DNA of 64,000 nt from Cylindrodendrum hubeiense (lineage: Eukaryota > Ascomycota > Sordariomycetes > Hypocreales > Nectriaceae). The stretch is taken from positions 310,001-374,000 of the forward strand of contig JAANBB010000004.1 in assembly GCA_014621425.1 (NCBI GenBank). Reading direction: 5' to 3'. Shown here piece after piece: positions 1 through 10,329 of the stretch (its first letter is position 1; each line of letters opens with the position of its first letter). The translations under genes and the position numbers were made by a program. Under the pieces are notes generated by a model. The model made no database searches. It saw only the letters and a list, made by a program, of their open reading frames with translations, and was not told the DNA's origin.

Positions 1-326
1 AATTGTTTCATATCACTAGTTTACGGAGACATGACTCTGCTAAGACGCACACCTGAAAAAAAACGGGCAGGAATTCCAGCTTATCTCAGTTCGATAACTA
101 CAACAAGTCGAACTACGTCCAAGCCATGCCGTGCTTGTTGCCAGAAATGGATGAGCGCGAAACTAAAAATAATGATTAGTCACAGCCACATTTGCTTCAA
201 ACTCATCGGACGGTTGTGCGGCGGGTGCTTTTTAATGTACCTGCATCATCCCAATGAATATCCACGCAATATTGATGTCCTCCTTTCCTATTTGTTATAC
301 CTCTTTATCATCATCGCACTTTTAGA

Positions 327-1511
327 ATGCCGGATTTCAGACCACGACGAGCTCACAAAAAGTCTCGTGGAGGTTGTAGGCAATGCAAGGAGCGGCACCA
401 GAAATGTGACGAGACGCGACCGGCATGCGTTAATTGCTTGACTACCCTGCGGCGCTGTTCATACATAGAGCAGCTCGCAGCATCTGCTTCACAGTCAGAT
501 TCTTCTCCTTCAACGTCAGTTCATGCAGATCAAACGCTAAGCCGTCAGGGCTTCGAGTCCACCAATGGCTCGGATAGCACTGCCTTTCCACAAACAGCCT
601 CTCGAGATACTTGTGTGTTCTCCTTGCAGCATATGGCCCTGCTGCGCCATGCCGAAATGGACAGTTTGGACTTTATAATGTGCGACGATGACTCAGCGAG
701 CGCGGTCTCGCGTATCTGCGAAATCGCTCTCACTTCACAATACGTACTTGACGAGTTCTTGGCTCTATCTGCGTTGCATTTGAGCGTTCGACGCCCTTCA
801 GAACACCACCATTATCGTCACCTGGCTGTTGAGCTACAGTGTCGAGCTCTTTCTTTACATAACAAGGCGATCAAGGATGTATCGAGCCAAAACTGTCTAC
901 CCCGGTTCATATTTTCGTCTCTCTTGGGTCTTCATGTGCTCTGCGATACCCTTGCAACTCTTCGTGGGGACTTCGACACGTTCCTTACATATTTCTGGGA
1001 TTATCTCAGTATCCAAAGGGGCGTGGGAATACTGACAGGACAATGGTGGCAAATTCTTGCAGATTCGTCATTGACATATCAGTTTTTGCCCAAGGACATG
1101 AATCTGAATCCTGCGGAAGAGGAAGAGGAATTGAGTGGTGAGTGTATTGGGCTCAAGCCTATGTTGATACAGTCCCGTCTGGGTACAAGGTCCGTCGATG
1201 CATGCAAAGCAGCAATCAAGGCCCTCAACAGAGCTTTCCAAATTTACTATAGGCTCTCTGCGGTGGGCAACCGGCGATGCCATGCTGCTATGGCATTTCC
1301 CGTCCTTGTGCCTGCCAGTTATGCGGACATCTTGAGAAAGGGAGTTCCCGAGGCTCTCGTGATATTGGCGCACTACGGCTTGCTACTTCACAAATGTCAG
1401 GAGTTTTGGGTGTTCGGTGGCGCTGGCAAAGTTTTGATTCGCCATATTACAAGCACAGTTGGGGCTCAATGGGATATTTATATGCAATTGCCAAAGGCTG
1501 TATTGTCATAA
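327..1511 (+). CDS. Zn2Cys6 fungal transcription factor, Upc2-like layout
   Basis: Single-exon gene of 394 residues. Residues about 16-43 hold a complete Zn(II)2Cys6 binuclear cluster (CRQCKERHQKC, then CVNC and a final Cys six residues later), preceded by a basic RRAHKKSRGG stretch. A serine-rich linker follows. The rest resembles the helical C-terminal half of Upc2/sterol-uptake-type regulators, with ALSALHLS and a late ILAHYGLLLHKC segment. The start was chosen because this Met lies 15 residues before the first Cys, as is usual in this subfamily. It is expected to be nuclear and to bind CGG-type half-sites; its targets are unknown. The nearest gene is the sugar transporter 0.9 kb downstream on the opposite strand, so a role there is only possible. 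Family assignment is firm; any sterol role is not implied. Confidence 0.88.
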   Translation: MPDFRPRRAHKKSRGGCRQCKERHQKCDETRPACVNCLTTLRRCSYIEQLAASASQSDSSPSTSVHADQTLSRQGFESTNGSDSTAFPQTASRDTCVFSLQHMALLRHAEMDSLDFIMCDDDSASAVSRICEIALTSQYVLDEFLALSALHLSVRRPSEHHHYRHLAVELQCRALSLHNKAIKDVSSQNCLPRFIFSSLLGLHVLCDTLATLRGDFDTFLTYFWDYLSIQRGVGILTGQWWQILADSSLTYQFLPKDMNLNPAEEEEELSGECIGLKPMLIQSRLGTRSVDACKAAIKALNRAFQIYYRLSAVGNRRCHAAMAFPVLVPASYADILRKGVPEALVILAHYGLLLHKCQEFWVFGGAGKVLIRHITSTVGAQWDIYMQLPKAVLS

Positions 1512-2447
1512 TGTAGTTACAAAACAAGGCATACCAAGGACGGATAAACAGAGCAAATAATTAATTAATTACACACATCTATAGTGCATGTCTGATATTC
1601 CTGATCAAAGTCGCATCTTGGTAGAAAGCAAGAGCTTTTGAGACATCAGATCTGCCTGATGGTTCATGTGGGATTCTTTTTGGCTACACTCTGGTGGATT
1701 GCCAAAGTCTCGAATGCGGTATATCGGCTGACAGCGAGCCTCAAATATCCAACGCCTCTGCCAAGAAGGAAACGGTGCCGAGCAAGTCGGACTAAAAGGT
1801 CCCGAGCGCGTCACCATCTGAGGTCGAACGTCCCTGGCATACATCCTTGTATACGGGTATTCGCTAAGCGCACACTAAGAAGATCTACGCCTAGTCAGGC
1901 TGAACAAGAAGCTTCCGACGGCACTTGGTGCTAGGTCGAGTGGTCCAACGGAGACGCTAATGCAGAACCCCTGTATACGAGTATTCGCTAGAGCGCCAAG
2001 ATGGACTCGAGCCAAAAACCAACGGCCAATGCGTTGGGGTCCGTCTTTGCTCTATTCTTCACATCAGAAAACAGCACGGAGTAAGCCGGTAGTCATGCCT
2101 GCGCATTTCCAATTTATATCCAAAGGAGAGGCTTAGTCGGAGGGATGTTGTTCATTGTTCAGTAGATGGCTAGTGTAGGGATTTGAGAACGGAACTTAAT
2201 GAGAAATCCGCCAGACTGTGGTGTGGGTATGACGAGTTGAATGTATTGAGTATTTACCTCTTATTCTGAAATCAATTGAGATTGCTTTATCCTCGATTCA
2301 AGTAGGCTTCCTCATCACCCTTACGCTCGCACATGCTCTAACTACCAAAATAACCCCCTGGTCGTAAGCTAGGCGTGGGGGCGCGGAGGCTGTGAGTTCG
2401 TTGGCGTATACTAGCTTTTCTAGTGGCCTCACGACTCGGCATGTGCC
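1512..2447. other. Intergenic stretch with a diverged 27-bp direct repeat
   Basis: No credible gene. It lies between the 3' ends of the regulator and of the sugar transporter. A direct repeat with core TGTATACG, one variable base, then GTATTCGCTA is present at 1845-1871 and 1969-1997. Open frames here are short and lack recognisable domains. Confidence 0.5.
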
Positions 2448-4274
2448 CTAAACTTCGGACTTCTTATTGTCATGGCTCAGACGCTCTACGTGTAGCCCCT
2501 CAGTCCCCGCACCAAGCTTCTCATCCGACGCGGGGGCAACAACGTCGCCGAAAAGCTCTGCGATTTCCTCCAGTGACTTGCCCGACTATAATTGTACGTG
2601 AGACGCACTCAATCTATTTGCATACTTGGAGGGTGAGAGGATAGTGCTTACGGTTTCTGGCAGGAAAAAGAAATATATAATCGCGGCAGTCATGTTGGTT
2701 GCGATAAAGAGTGAATAGTAGCTGAACCCGCAATTAGTCGTGGCAACAAACATAAACATTGCGAGACTTACCGCCAGCCGACGTTTTCCAAGGCAATGGG
2801 GGTGATTTGAGAGAGAACAATGCCCACTGTGGCCTTGCAGAAGACAGCAAAGGCCAAGCCCTTGGATCTCAGGAAGAAAGGGAACAGCTCCGAGGGCACA
2901 ACCCAGATCATGGCGTTGAAGAAAATAGCATACGAGGCAGAGTAGAGGAAGATCATGGCAATGGCTCCTCTTGCTCCGGCAGGGTTTCCACTGTCGGCAC
3001 TGCCAAACTGGGCACTCAAAGCCATGCAGATCGATATCATGACACTCAGGACGACCGAACCGGTCCACAATGTCCTGACGCGTGGCCAGCGGTCAGCAAC
3101 CACAACGAGGTAGAATATTTGACCTATAATGCCCATCATTCCATAGATGCCGCTGACAAGGAGCGAAGTCTGACCGGTGAATCCGACTGTGGCGTAGAAG
3201 ATTCCCTGGAAATTCTGGATTACAGAGGACCCGCTGAGTTGACCCATGATGACGATGAAGGCAGCTGTGACAGTGCGTCGTACATATTGCTTCGAGAACA
3301 TCTGTCGAAGGGCGTATGACCACGAGGCAGATCCTACATTGTTTTCCAGGTTGAGCTGGCTTCGAATTTGGGCCAGTTCGTGACTGGCCAGCTCCTCTTG
3401 GCCATGCAATCTAACCAAAACTATAGGCTTTGGTGAGTCCTAGTCGCCCAAGGGAGTTGAAGTGAACTTACCATCTTTTGCTTCTTCAACTCTGTCTTGT
3501 TGAACCACTAAAAATGTGTGTTAGCTTAGAGGCAGGGGAGCTTGATGATGAAGACTTACGCCATCTTGGGGAGAAGGGAATGAAGACGCAACCTGCCATC
3601 ATTAAGAGTGGAATAGGCAGCTGCATAGCCAGAGGAACGCGCCATTGGACGTCTCCAACGGCATGAGACCCAGCGTATCCGACCCAATTGGCAGTGCCAA
3701 AGCCAACGGCGATCATCATTCCGTGCAAGCCAACCATGAATCCACGGTTATTGGGGAGGGCTGTCTCGGCGAGGTAGATGGGAACAAGAGAAAGAAGGCT
3801 GCCGCAAGCGACACCTGCGATGAAGCGGCCGAGAATCATCATGGCGACATGTACAGCGGCGGTTTGTAGGGTTGCTCCGACGATAGCTACACGGTCGCTC
3901 GTTAGCCCACTACAGATAATCATGGGGTAGATGATTGGGCATACTTATGAAGGCCATAACTGACATGGCATATCTCCGACTAAACTTGTCCGCGACGAAG
4001 CCGCTGGTTAGGCCACCACAAGCTTGGCCAGCGTTGTATACAGAAACAATGGCGCCTATTGTCGGAGATCTGTTAGCAAAAGACGGTCACACGTAGCAGG
4101 TGCCATACCAGACAGCGCTGTGTTGGACATTGCCGATCCGTAAAAGTAGAGCTTGAAGCTATCGTGGCCCAGCGTCGTGGCAACGATTCCAGAGTCGAAC
4201 CCATAGATGAAGCCGCCCATGGCGGCCACAAGGGCGACGGCGATGACGATGAAGCGAGCCATGTTGAGTTTCAC
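2448..4274 (-). CDS. MFS sugar porter family transporter
   Basis: Twelve-helix plasma-membrane sugar permease, 498 residues after joining seven exons: 4109-4274, 3945-4055, 3560-3886, 3472-3507, 2772-3420, 2652-2721 and 2448-2585 (introns 50-66 nt; the sum is divisible by three). Family landmarks in order: GGFIYGFDSGIV in TM1, GRFIAGVACG in TM4, the PIYLAE motif, a loop ending PFSPRW, WVVPSELFP before TM10-11, and the C-terminal FFLPET followed by GKSLEEIAELFGD. The start MKLNMARFIV places TM1 directly at the N-terminus. It is divergent from the GH78 rhamnosidase across an 875-bp shared upstream region, so uptake of rhamnose or rhamnosides is a reasonable inference. Other hexose or disaccharide substrates are equally compatible with the sequence. 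All seven exons are intact. Confidence 0.93.
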
Positions 4275-5149
4275 TGCCAGTTGAGCTCGTGTGATGTGCC
4301 GTGAAAGGAAGTGACGGGCGATGAAGGAATTTTATATATTTCACGCGAAGCCAACGCATTGAACCACGACACCGCTCCAATTCATTCCCCAGACTGGTCC
4401 CCAGACTTTGCCCCGGCCGGGGTAAGCTTGGAGACACGACTCGGTCGAGAATTCTACCGAGTATGCCGAAGTCAGACTCGCGGCCCCGCAATGTCTCCCC
4501 GCAATAACGAAGCATCAGGACATGTGGCCGAGTCAAGTCAGACGGAGCGTCATGATACAGACGAACCAACACGCCGGGCAGATCCCAGTCTGGCGTGGTC
4601 TTGTATTCCGTGTCGGCGGTCGACCTGACCACAGTGGACCCTAGCGCAGAGTCGGCAAAGTCGAATCTACCTCCTCATGCCCCAATGTTACTTAAGACGG
4701 ACTAAGGAAGCGCTAGCTAAATGCCGGGCTGACATGATCGCACATCCCTTCCCCATGGCAAATATGGCAAATGTGGCCGGGGTACTCTGCAGGCCTTGGC
4801 ACAGAGTCAGGGAATTTGTCCCGGTTTCCTTCGTGCTTCATTGTCCCGACAAGCGAGTCTAGTCTTGGTTTGTATGGCGTTTACTCATGTGAGGTCGTGT
4901 ATGAAATTGCCTCATCTTTCCGGTGGGTTTGTGCCGATCTCATGACCACTTGAATATTTGACGCTGGGGATGTCCTCGCGATTAGATCGACCCAACAGCC
5001 CAGCTGACACGACCGCCTCTTTGAACATTCCCGGATCGCCCAGTACACAGGGGACGTCAACTCAGTACTTCGAATTCAGCTTCTCTCCTAACAGTATTGT
5101 TCCATTTCCCTCGGGTCTTATCCTTGAATAGAAGTTTGAACAGCCCAAC
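4275..5149. promoter_or_regulatory. Divergent promoter region with CreA-like sites and a GC palindrome
   Basis: Shared upstream region of the sugar transporter and the rhamnosidase. A TATA-like ATATATAAAA (reverse strand, about 4329-4340) sits some 55-65 bp before the transporter start. Two CCCCAG boxes (4387-4392 and 4399-4404) are followed by a perfect 12-bp palindrome CCCCGGCCGGGG (4411-4422), which supplies one match to SYGGRG, the Aspergillus CreA consensus, on each strand. That is four matches in 36 bp, consistent with carbon catabolite repression. The palindrome also contains CGG/CCG half-sites. Protein binding is inferred only. Confidence 0.5.
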
Positions 5150-7928
5150 ATGGCCAATTTGCCTGCAGTTTCGAAGCCCGTGTTCGAGCATCATCGGTGG
5201 GGCACCCTTGCAACGGGCCACACCCGGCCAAGGATATCCTGGAAATTTATTTCCGACTCAAACACGCTCCCTGCTTGGGAGCAAACGGCATACGAGATTG
5301 AGATAGCGACCGGGAAACCCTCGCCGACGCCTGCGCGCTTCGAGTTTCAGAGCAGGGAATCAGTTCTCGTACCTTGGCCTCAAGGGGACTTGAGGTCTCG
5401 TGAGAGAGCCACTGTTCGCGTTCGCTCTCGCGGTATTTTAGCTAGTGGTACAGACACTGACGAATCCTGGACAGCATGGTCAGAGGCTGCAACAATTGAG
5501 GCCGGATTGTTCAGCCCCGGCGACTGGAGTGCCCAGTGGATAACGTCTACCACAAAGCTCGCTCGTGATGAGCAACTTCGGCCATTGCGTTTTTACAAAA
5601 GCTTCACCGTTCCGACGCACCAAGAGGCACTCTCCAAAGCCCGCTTATACGTCACTTCTCTGGGCGTCTTCGATGTCTACGTTAACGGTTCCAAGGCCAG
5701 CGACGAGTTCATGGCACCTGGTTGGACCAGCTATAAGCATCGCCTAGGATATAGAGTACTTGACATTGAGCCTTTCCTCCGGTCTGGAGGTGCTCCAAAC
5801 TCCATATGTATCGAAGTTGCGGAGGGTTGGTACGCTGGCCGCCTCGCCTTTAATGGCGGCAAACGATTCTGTTACGGCGGAGAAGAGTTAGCTGTGCTTG
5901 CTCAGTTGGAGGTTCAATTTGGCAACAGCCTGAAAGACCCCTGGACGATTGCCACAGATGATTCTTGGCTATGCCATCTCAGTGGCATTCAATCCAGCGA
6001 AATTTACGATGGCGAGATTTATGACCTGCGCGAGGAGAAGAATGACTGGGAAAGCCTGATCCTCAACTGATCAAAGCCAATTTACCCCAACAAGAGTTAT
6101 TGCTGCTCCTGACACTCAGCTGTTTATATCGGACGCTCCCCCTGTGCGTGTTACCGAGACTATTAAACTGGCCAAGATCATTCAGAGCCCCAGCGGCAAG
6201 ACCATACTGGATTTCGGACAGAACTTGGTAGGCAAGCTGCTCGTCAAGTCCATCTCGCTGCCCGCTGGCAGCAAGGTCACATTCAAACATGCCGAAGTGC
6301 TAGAAAATGGAGAGCTTGGTGTCAGGCCACTGCGAGTGGCTAAATGCACCGACATTGTCATTTCTTCTGGAACCCCCATCTCCAACTGGACACCCAAGTT
6401 CACATTCCATGGCTTCAGATATGTCGAGGTCGAAGGCTTGCCGATTTCCGACTCAAATCCACCAATTTCGGAAGATAATATTGTGGCTCTTGTGCTGCAT
6501 ACTGACATGAAGCGAAGAGGTTACTTTGACTGTTCCAACCCGTCAGTCAACCAGTTACACAAAAACGTTGTGTGGTCGATGCGTGGCAACTTCCTTTCTA
6601 TCCCGACCGATTGCCCTCAGCGAGACGAGAGACTGGGGTGGACTGGCGACCTTCAGGTGTTTTGTCCTTCTGCATCGTTTCTATACAATGCCAATGGAAT
6701 GATTGGAGATTGGCTTCAGGATCTGGCCCTGGAGCAGCTTGCGGAGGATAGAGGAGGAATCCCCGGCCTCGTCTGTCCTGACGTCTTACCGCCAAACTGG
6801 CCACGGATGCCCCAAGCCATCTGGGATGACATTACGGTTCTCACGCCGCATGATTTGTATAAATACAGTGGTGACACTGCACTACTCGAGCGACAGTTTC
6901 CCAGCATGCTCGCCTGGCTGGACCAAGGCGTTGATCGAGGTTCAGACGGCCTCTGGAACCCCGATCGCTGGCAGCTTGGAGACTGGCTTGACCCATCAGC
7001 CCCGGTTGAAAACCCCGGGTACGGCCGAACGGATTCAGTTATGGTTGCTGATTCATATTTGGTGCATGTAACGAAAATCTTTGCTATCATATGTGGCATC
7101 GTGGGTAAAAAGGACCTGTCAGCCAAATATACTCAGGACGCCGAAAGTCTCAAAGTCCGATTCCAGGCAAAGTACATTACTCCTGCTGGAAATCTGATGT
7201 CAAGTTCCCAAACTGGCCTGGCATTAGCCATCCAATTTGACTTGTATCAGAACAAGGACCAACTACGCGTTGCCTCGTCGGCTCTTGCGAAGCTGGTCCG
7301 CTCCGCCAAATTCCACATCGCGACAGGATTTGCGGGAACCCCGATCATCACTCATGCTCTCACCGCCACGGGAAATGCCCAACTAGCATACAGAATGCTT
7401 CTTGAGACAAAGTGCCCGAGCTGGCTCTACCCTGTCACCATGGGAGCCACCACGACGTGGGAGCGATGGGACAGCATGCTTCCAAATGGAACCATCCATC
7501 CCGGGACGATGACGAGTTTTAACCATTATGCCCTGGGCGCGGTTGCGGATTGGCTTCACCAAACTGTTGGAGGAATTGGGCCTTTGGAGCCAGGTTGGAA
7601 AATGATCAGAGTCAAGCCGGTTCCTGGTGGCAACATCACCAGTGCCAGGGTTAGCTTTGATGGGCCATACGGCTGGGTTAGGTGTGAGTGGGTACTTGAC
7701 GGAGACGGCAAGTTCAAGATGCAACTCGAGGTACCCCCCAACACAAAAGCACTTGTGGTTTTGCCATCAGACACAGAGAGCAATACCGGTGATGATGAGC
7801 GGGAGGGAACGATTGTGGGCTCCGGACTGCATACCTTTGACTCCACATTCAACGCTGGCCAGTGGCCTCCAAACCCGATCGTAGGAGCATACCAGAAGAT
7901 CCCTCCTCAAACCACGATTGCAGAGTAG
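5150..7928 (+). pseudogene. GH78 alpha-L-rhamnosidase, frame broken by one base
   Basis: Bacterial-type family 78 glycoside hydrolase that would release terminal L-rhamnose; about 920 residues, the usual length. There is no signal peptide (start MANLPAVSKPVFEHH), so it is probably intracellular. The first half (5150-6067) has the N-terminal beta-sandwich regions including WTSYKHRLGYRVLD, EVAEGWYAGRLAF and YDGEIYDLREE. The second half (6060-7928, shifted +1) has APPVRVTETIK, FDCSNPSVNQLH, the catalytic-domain CPQRDERLGWTGD with its acidic residues, DWLQDLALEQ, and ATTTWERWDSM, followed by the C-terminal beta domain. Frame 1 stops at 6068-6070; frame 2 is open only from 6060. No GT donor exists between about 5994 and 6067, so an intron does not explain the shift. 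It is a 1-nt indel, either a real mutation or a sequencing error. It is paired with the divergent sugar porter. Confidence 0.85.
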
Positions 7929-8149
7929 TAGATGGCTTTATAGCAACGAATGCCGGCGCTGGACACTACTAACCATCATCAAAATAGTAGCTTTATATTC
8001 ATTGTCTCTGATTGGTACGAGTTCGGCGTGGTCTTGTGAATAGCTGTTTTCTTTAGAATCGAGCATGCTCTATTACCGAGTCGCTTATCTATTGCTATTG
8101 AAGCGCCGCAACTGCATCATGTGTCTCGGATAGGCCGAATGTCGGACAA

Positions 8150-8605
8150 TCAGTCAGATATAGTAAAGTCCATCAGTACTGGGCACAGTGCTTTTACGAG
8201 TTCCTTTGCGTCTTCATCCGTGTGTGGCGTGAACGACGCCCATACCGACTGGTCTAATTCCCACGTGACCTCTTGAACTTGTACTGGACGGCCTGATAGT
8301 AGCTCTCCGCTTTCGCTAAGCTCACCTTGGACCTTGAACGACACGACGAGCCTGCCCAACCACGCCCGGACGAATTGAACGATGTAAATGCCCTGCTTGT
8401 CTGGGCCAATCGTCTGGATAAGCCATTTGTCATCCATGTCGAAGACGGCAACGCCCTTGATGAGCTTTTGAAAGTCTTGATGAGGAATGACAACAGTCCA
8501 TGGTGCGCTCGCGGGCTGGGAGAAGTCGGGAATCTCACGTGGCTCCCGAGAACCATCATCGCTGTCGTCCCAGTCTGATACCTCGCTTGAGTTGCGGTTC
8601 GACAT
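8150..8605 (-). CDS. Hypothetical protein, about 151 residues
   Basis: I do not recognise a family. A single exon with an acidic, serine-rich N-terminus (MSNRNSSEVSDWDDSDDG) is followed by a compact region alternating hydrophobic and charged residues (for example WTVVIPHQDFQKLIKGVAVF and GIYIVQFVRAWLGRLVVSF), consistent with a small alpha/beta fold. There is no signal peptide or membrane helix. A Met 21 nt upstream (8626) would add MFILSCT; the second Met is preferred because it opens the hydrophilic N-terminus. Composition looks coding rather than random. It is convergent with the rhamnosidase, with a 220-bp gap. Confidence 0.6.
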   Translation of the reverse strand: MSNRNSSEVSDWDDSDDGSREPREIPDFSQPASAPWTVVIPHQDFQKLIKGVAVFDMDDKWLIQTIGPDKQGIYIVQFVRAWLGRLVVSFKVQGELSESGELLSGRPVQVQEVTWELDQSVWASFTPHTDEDAKELVKALCPVLMDFTISD

Positions 8606-10329
8606 GGTGCAGCTCAAAATAAACAAAGCAGTTGCTTAGCGGTCGATAGGGTTGAGAATGGCGAGGGTCGGCGTAAGCGTTAGTGTTGATGAAAATGCCG
8701 CATCACAACATCGTGATACATTCGTAGCCTTGAGCTGACAGAAAAGTAGAGACTCTATCCGCCAATCAAATCACGCCTCCAAGATGATAGCACCAAGTGC
8801 AGCATTGATTCGATCCAGTCAGAGCGGCCAGGTTTCTTCACTTGAGCCTAGTCGCCACAAACTGGCTTGATGCACTCAGCGAAAATGAGTTATTGTCTTG
8901 ACTCAATCTTAGTACCTCTATTGGACCATAGATGATGAACTTCTTGGGGGTTTGTCGCTGGATGGCGGGGGATCTCCCGACTACAGGGTAGCACTTTCAG
9001 CCCTAAATATCACCGAGGGTGTTTAAAACGAATGTGGTCTCAGATCGTGTATTAGACAGGCCCTAGTGAGCACTAATCCATGGACTCGGTCTGAGACTTT
9101 CCATATGATTTGACTGGGTTCCTCTACGGATGGCGGAGCAAAAAAATTGTCCTGGCTGCTGTTCGAGCGGGCGTTTCTGCCGATTGCTACGAAAGTCGTT
9201 GCTAACTTCTTAATCTGATCATTTGTAAGCCGCGGGTCAATTGATCTTGTGAAGTTAGCCAATGAGAGAATAAGTCTTTGTGATGCTCGATAGGCGCCGT
9301 CCCTGTGCCTCGGAACGCGTATTCCTGTCAGCACCTGAGATAATCGGGACAAGACACGTCGTGTGAAAGGCTGGAATCAAACGTGACCTGATCCACTCGT
9401 CCCGCCATTGGAAATTTAGCCCCCAACAGACCAGGACAGGGGCCCACGGGATGTCCCATTATGTGGAATGAGGGTGGGTCTGTAGGGCGCAAGGCACGGA
9501 TGTGTTGTGAGTGTTCGTCTTCATTGGGAGGAGATGGTTGAGAAGGAAACCAGGGGCCCTGGTGATACCGTCGTAGAATAGCTAGGGTCGGCCAGATGAT
9601 TACCTCGAATTGTGCGGCACTCACGGCTCAGGTGGGTGGGGATTGAACAAGCACCACAATCCTTGGGGAAAATGAGGTCGCTGGCTATCTGATCTAGGGC
9701 AACAATCGCACAGGGTTTTTCCTACACGGTGTCTCGGGTATCGTCCAACTCTGGGGAGCACACAATATATGAAAAGGTGGCCCGGTTGAAACTCATCCTG
9801 CCTTGAGACGTCCTTCCTGTGGGAATTGTGATCTGGGTGTTACCGCCCAACAGGATCCCGATTCATCGGAGACCGAGAACGGCGGACATTTTTCAGCAGC
9901 GCTAGTGTGAAAACGTACCCGCTTGGTGGAATGATGTACTACGTAGCCAGCAAGAGAAGCTTAGTGCTTACAAGAATTGCGGGACAACAGGGAGTCTCTG
10001 GCCCAAGAGTTTGGCAAGTTGCACAATTCGAATCCTCCGTGGGAAAGTCTTATCCACCTGTACGCGTCACGATACATAGAACAGGGTGGGCCAAATGCGA
10101 AGATTCTGATTGCAATTGGCTGACATGCCTCTAGCAGCCCCGTTGTCCACGATGCAGCAGGGGCCCCCGGAAGTGGTGCCTCGAGACATCGAATAACCAA
10201 TCATGTTTGGGCGTACCCAGGAACAGTGCCTCAGATATAATCGATGTAGCCCCTTCTTCCTCTGGTACCAGCGATCGTTGATTCCTTCTCTTCCTTCCGA
10301 CGGCTCGCCGCTGTCTTGCACCCCAGCCA
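8606..10329. other. 1.7-kb region without a confident gene
   Basis: Two overlapping reverse-strand frames (9023-9352, 109 codons, and 9328-9624, 98 codons) could be parts of one unrecognised gene, but I find no consistent splice pair or domain. The last few hundred bases form the kelch-gene upstream region, which includes a CT-rich tract near 10265-10315. Confidence 0.35.

Noticed and set aside
31..441. 136-codon frame at the left edge
   Set aside because: No domain; it overlaps the Zn2Cys6 cluster of the real gene in another frame.
9023..9624. Two reverse-strand frames as one hypothetical gene
   Set aside because: No convincing splice join, start context or recognisable domain; kept only as a note on the region.
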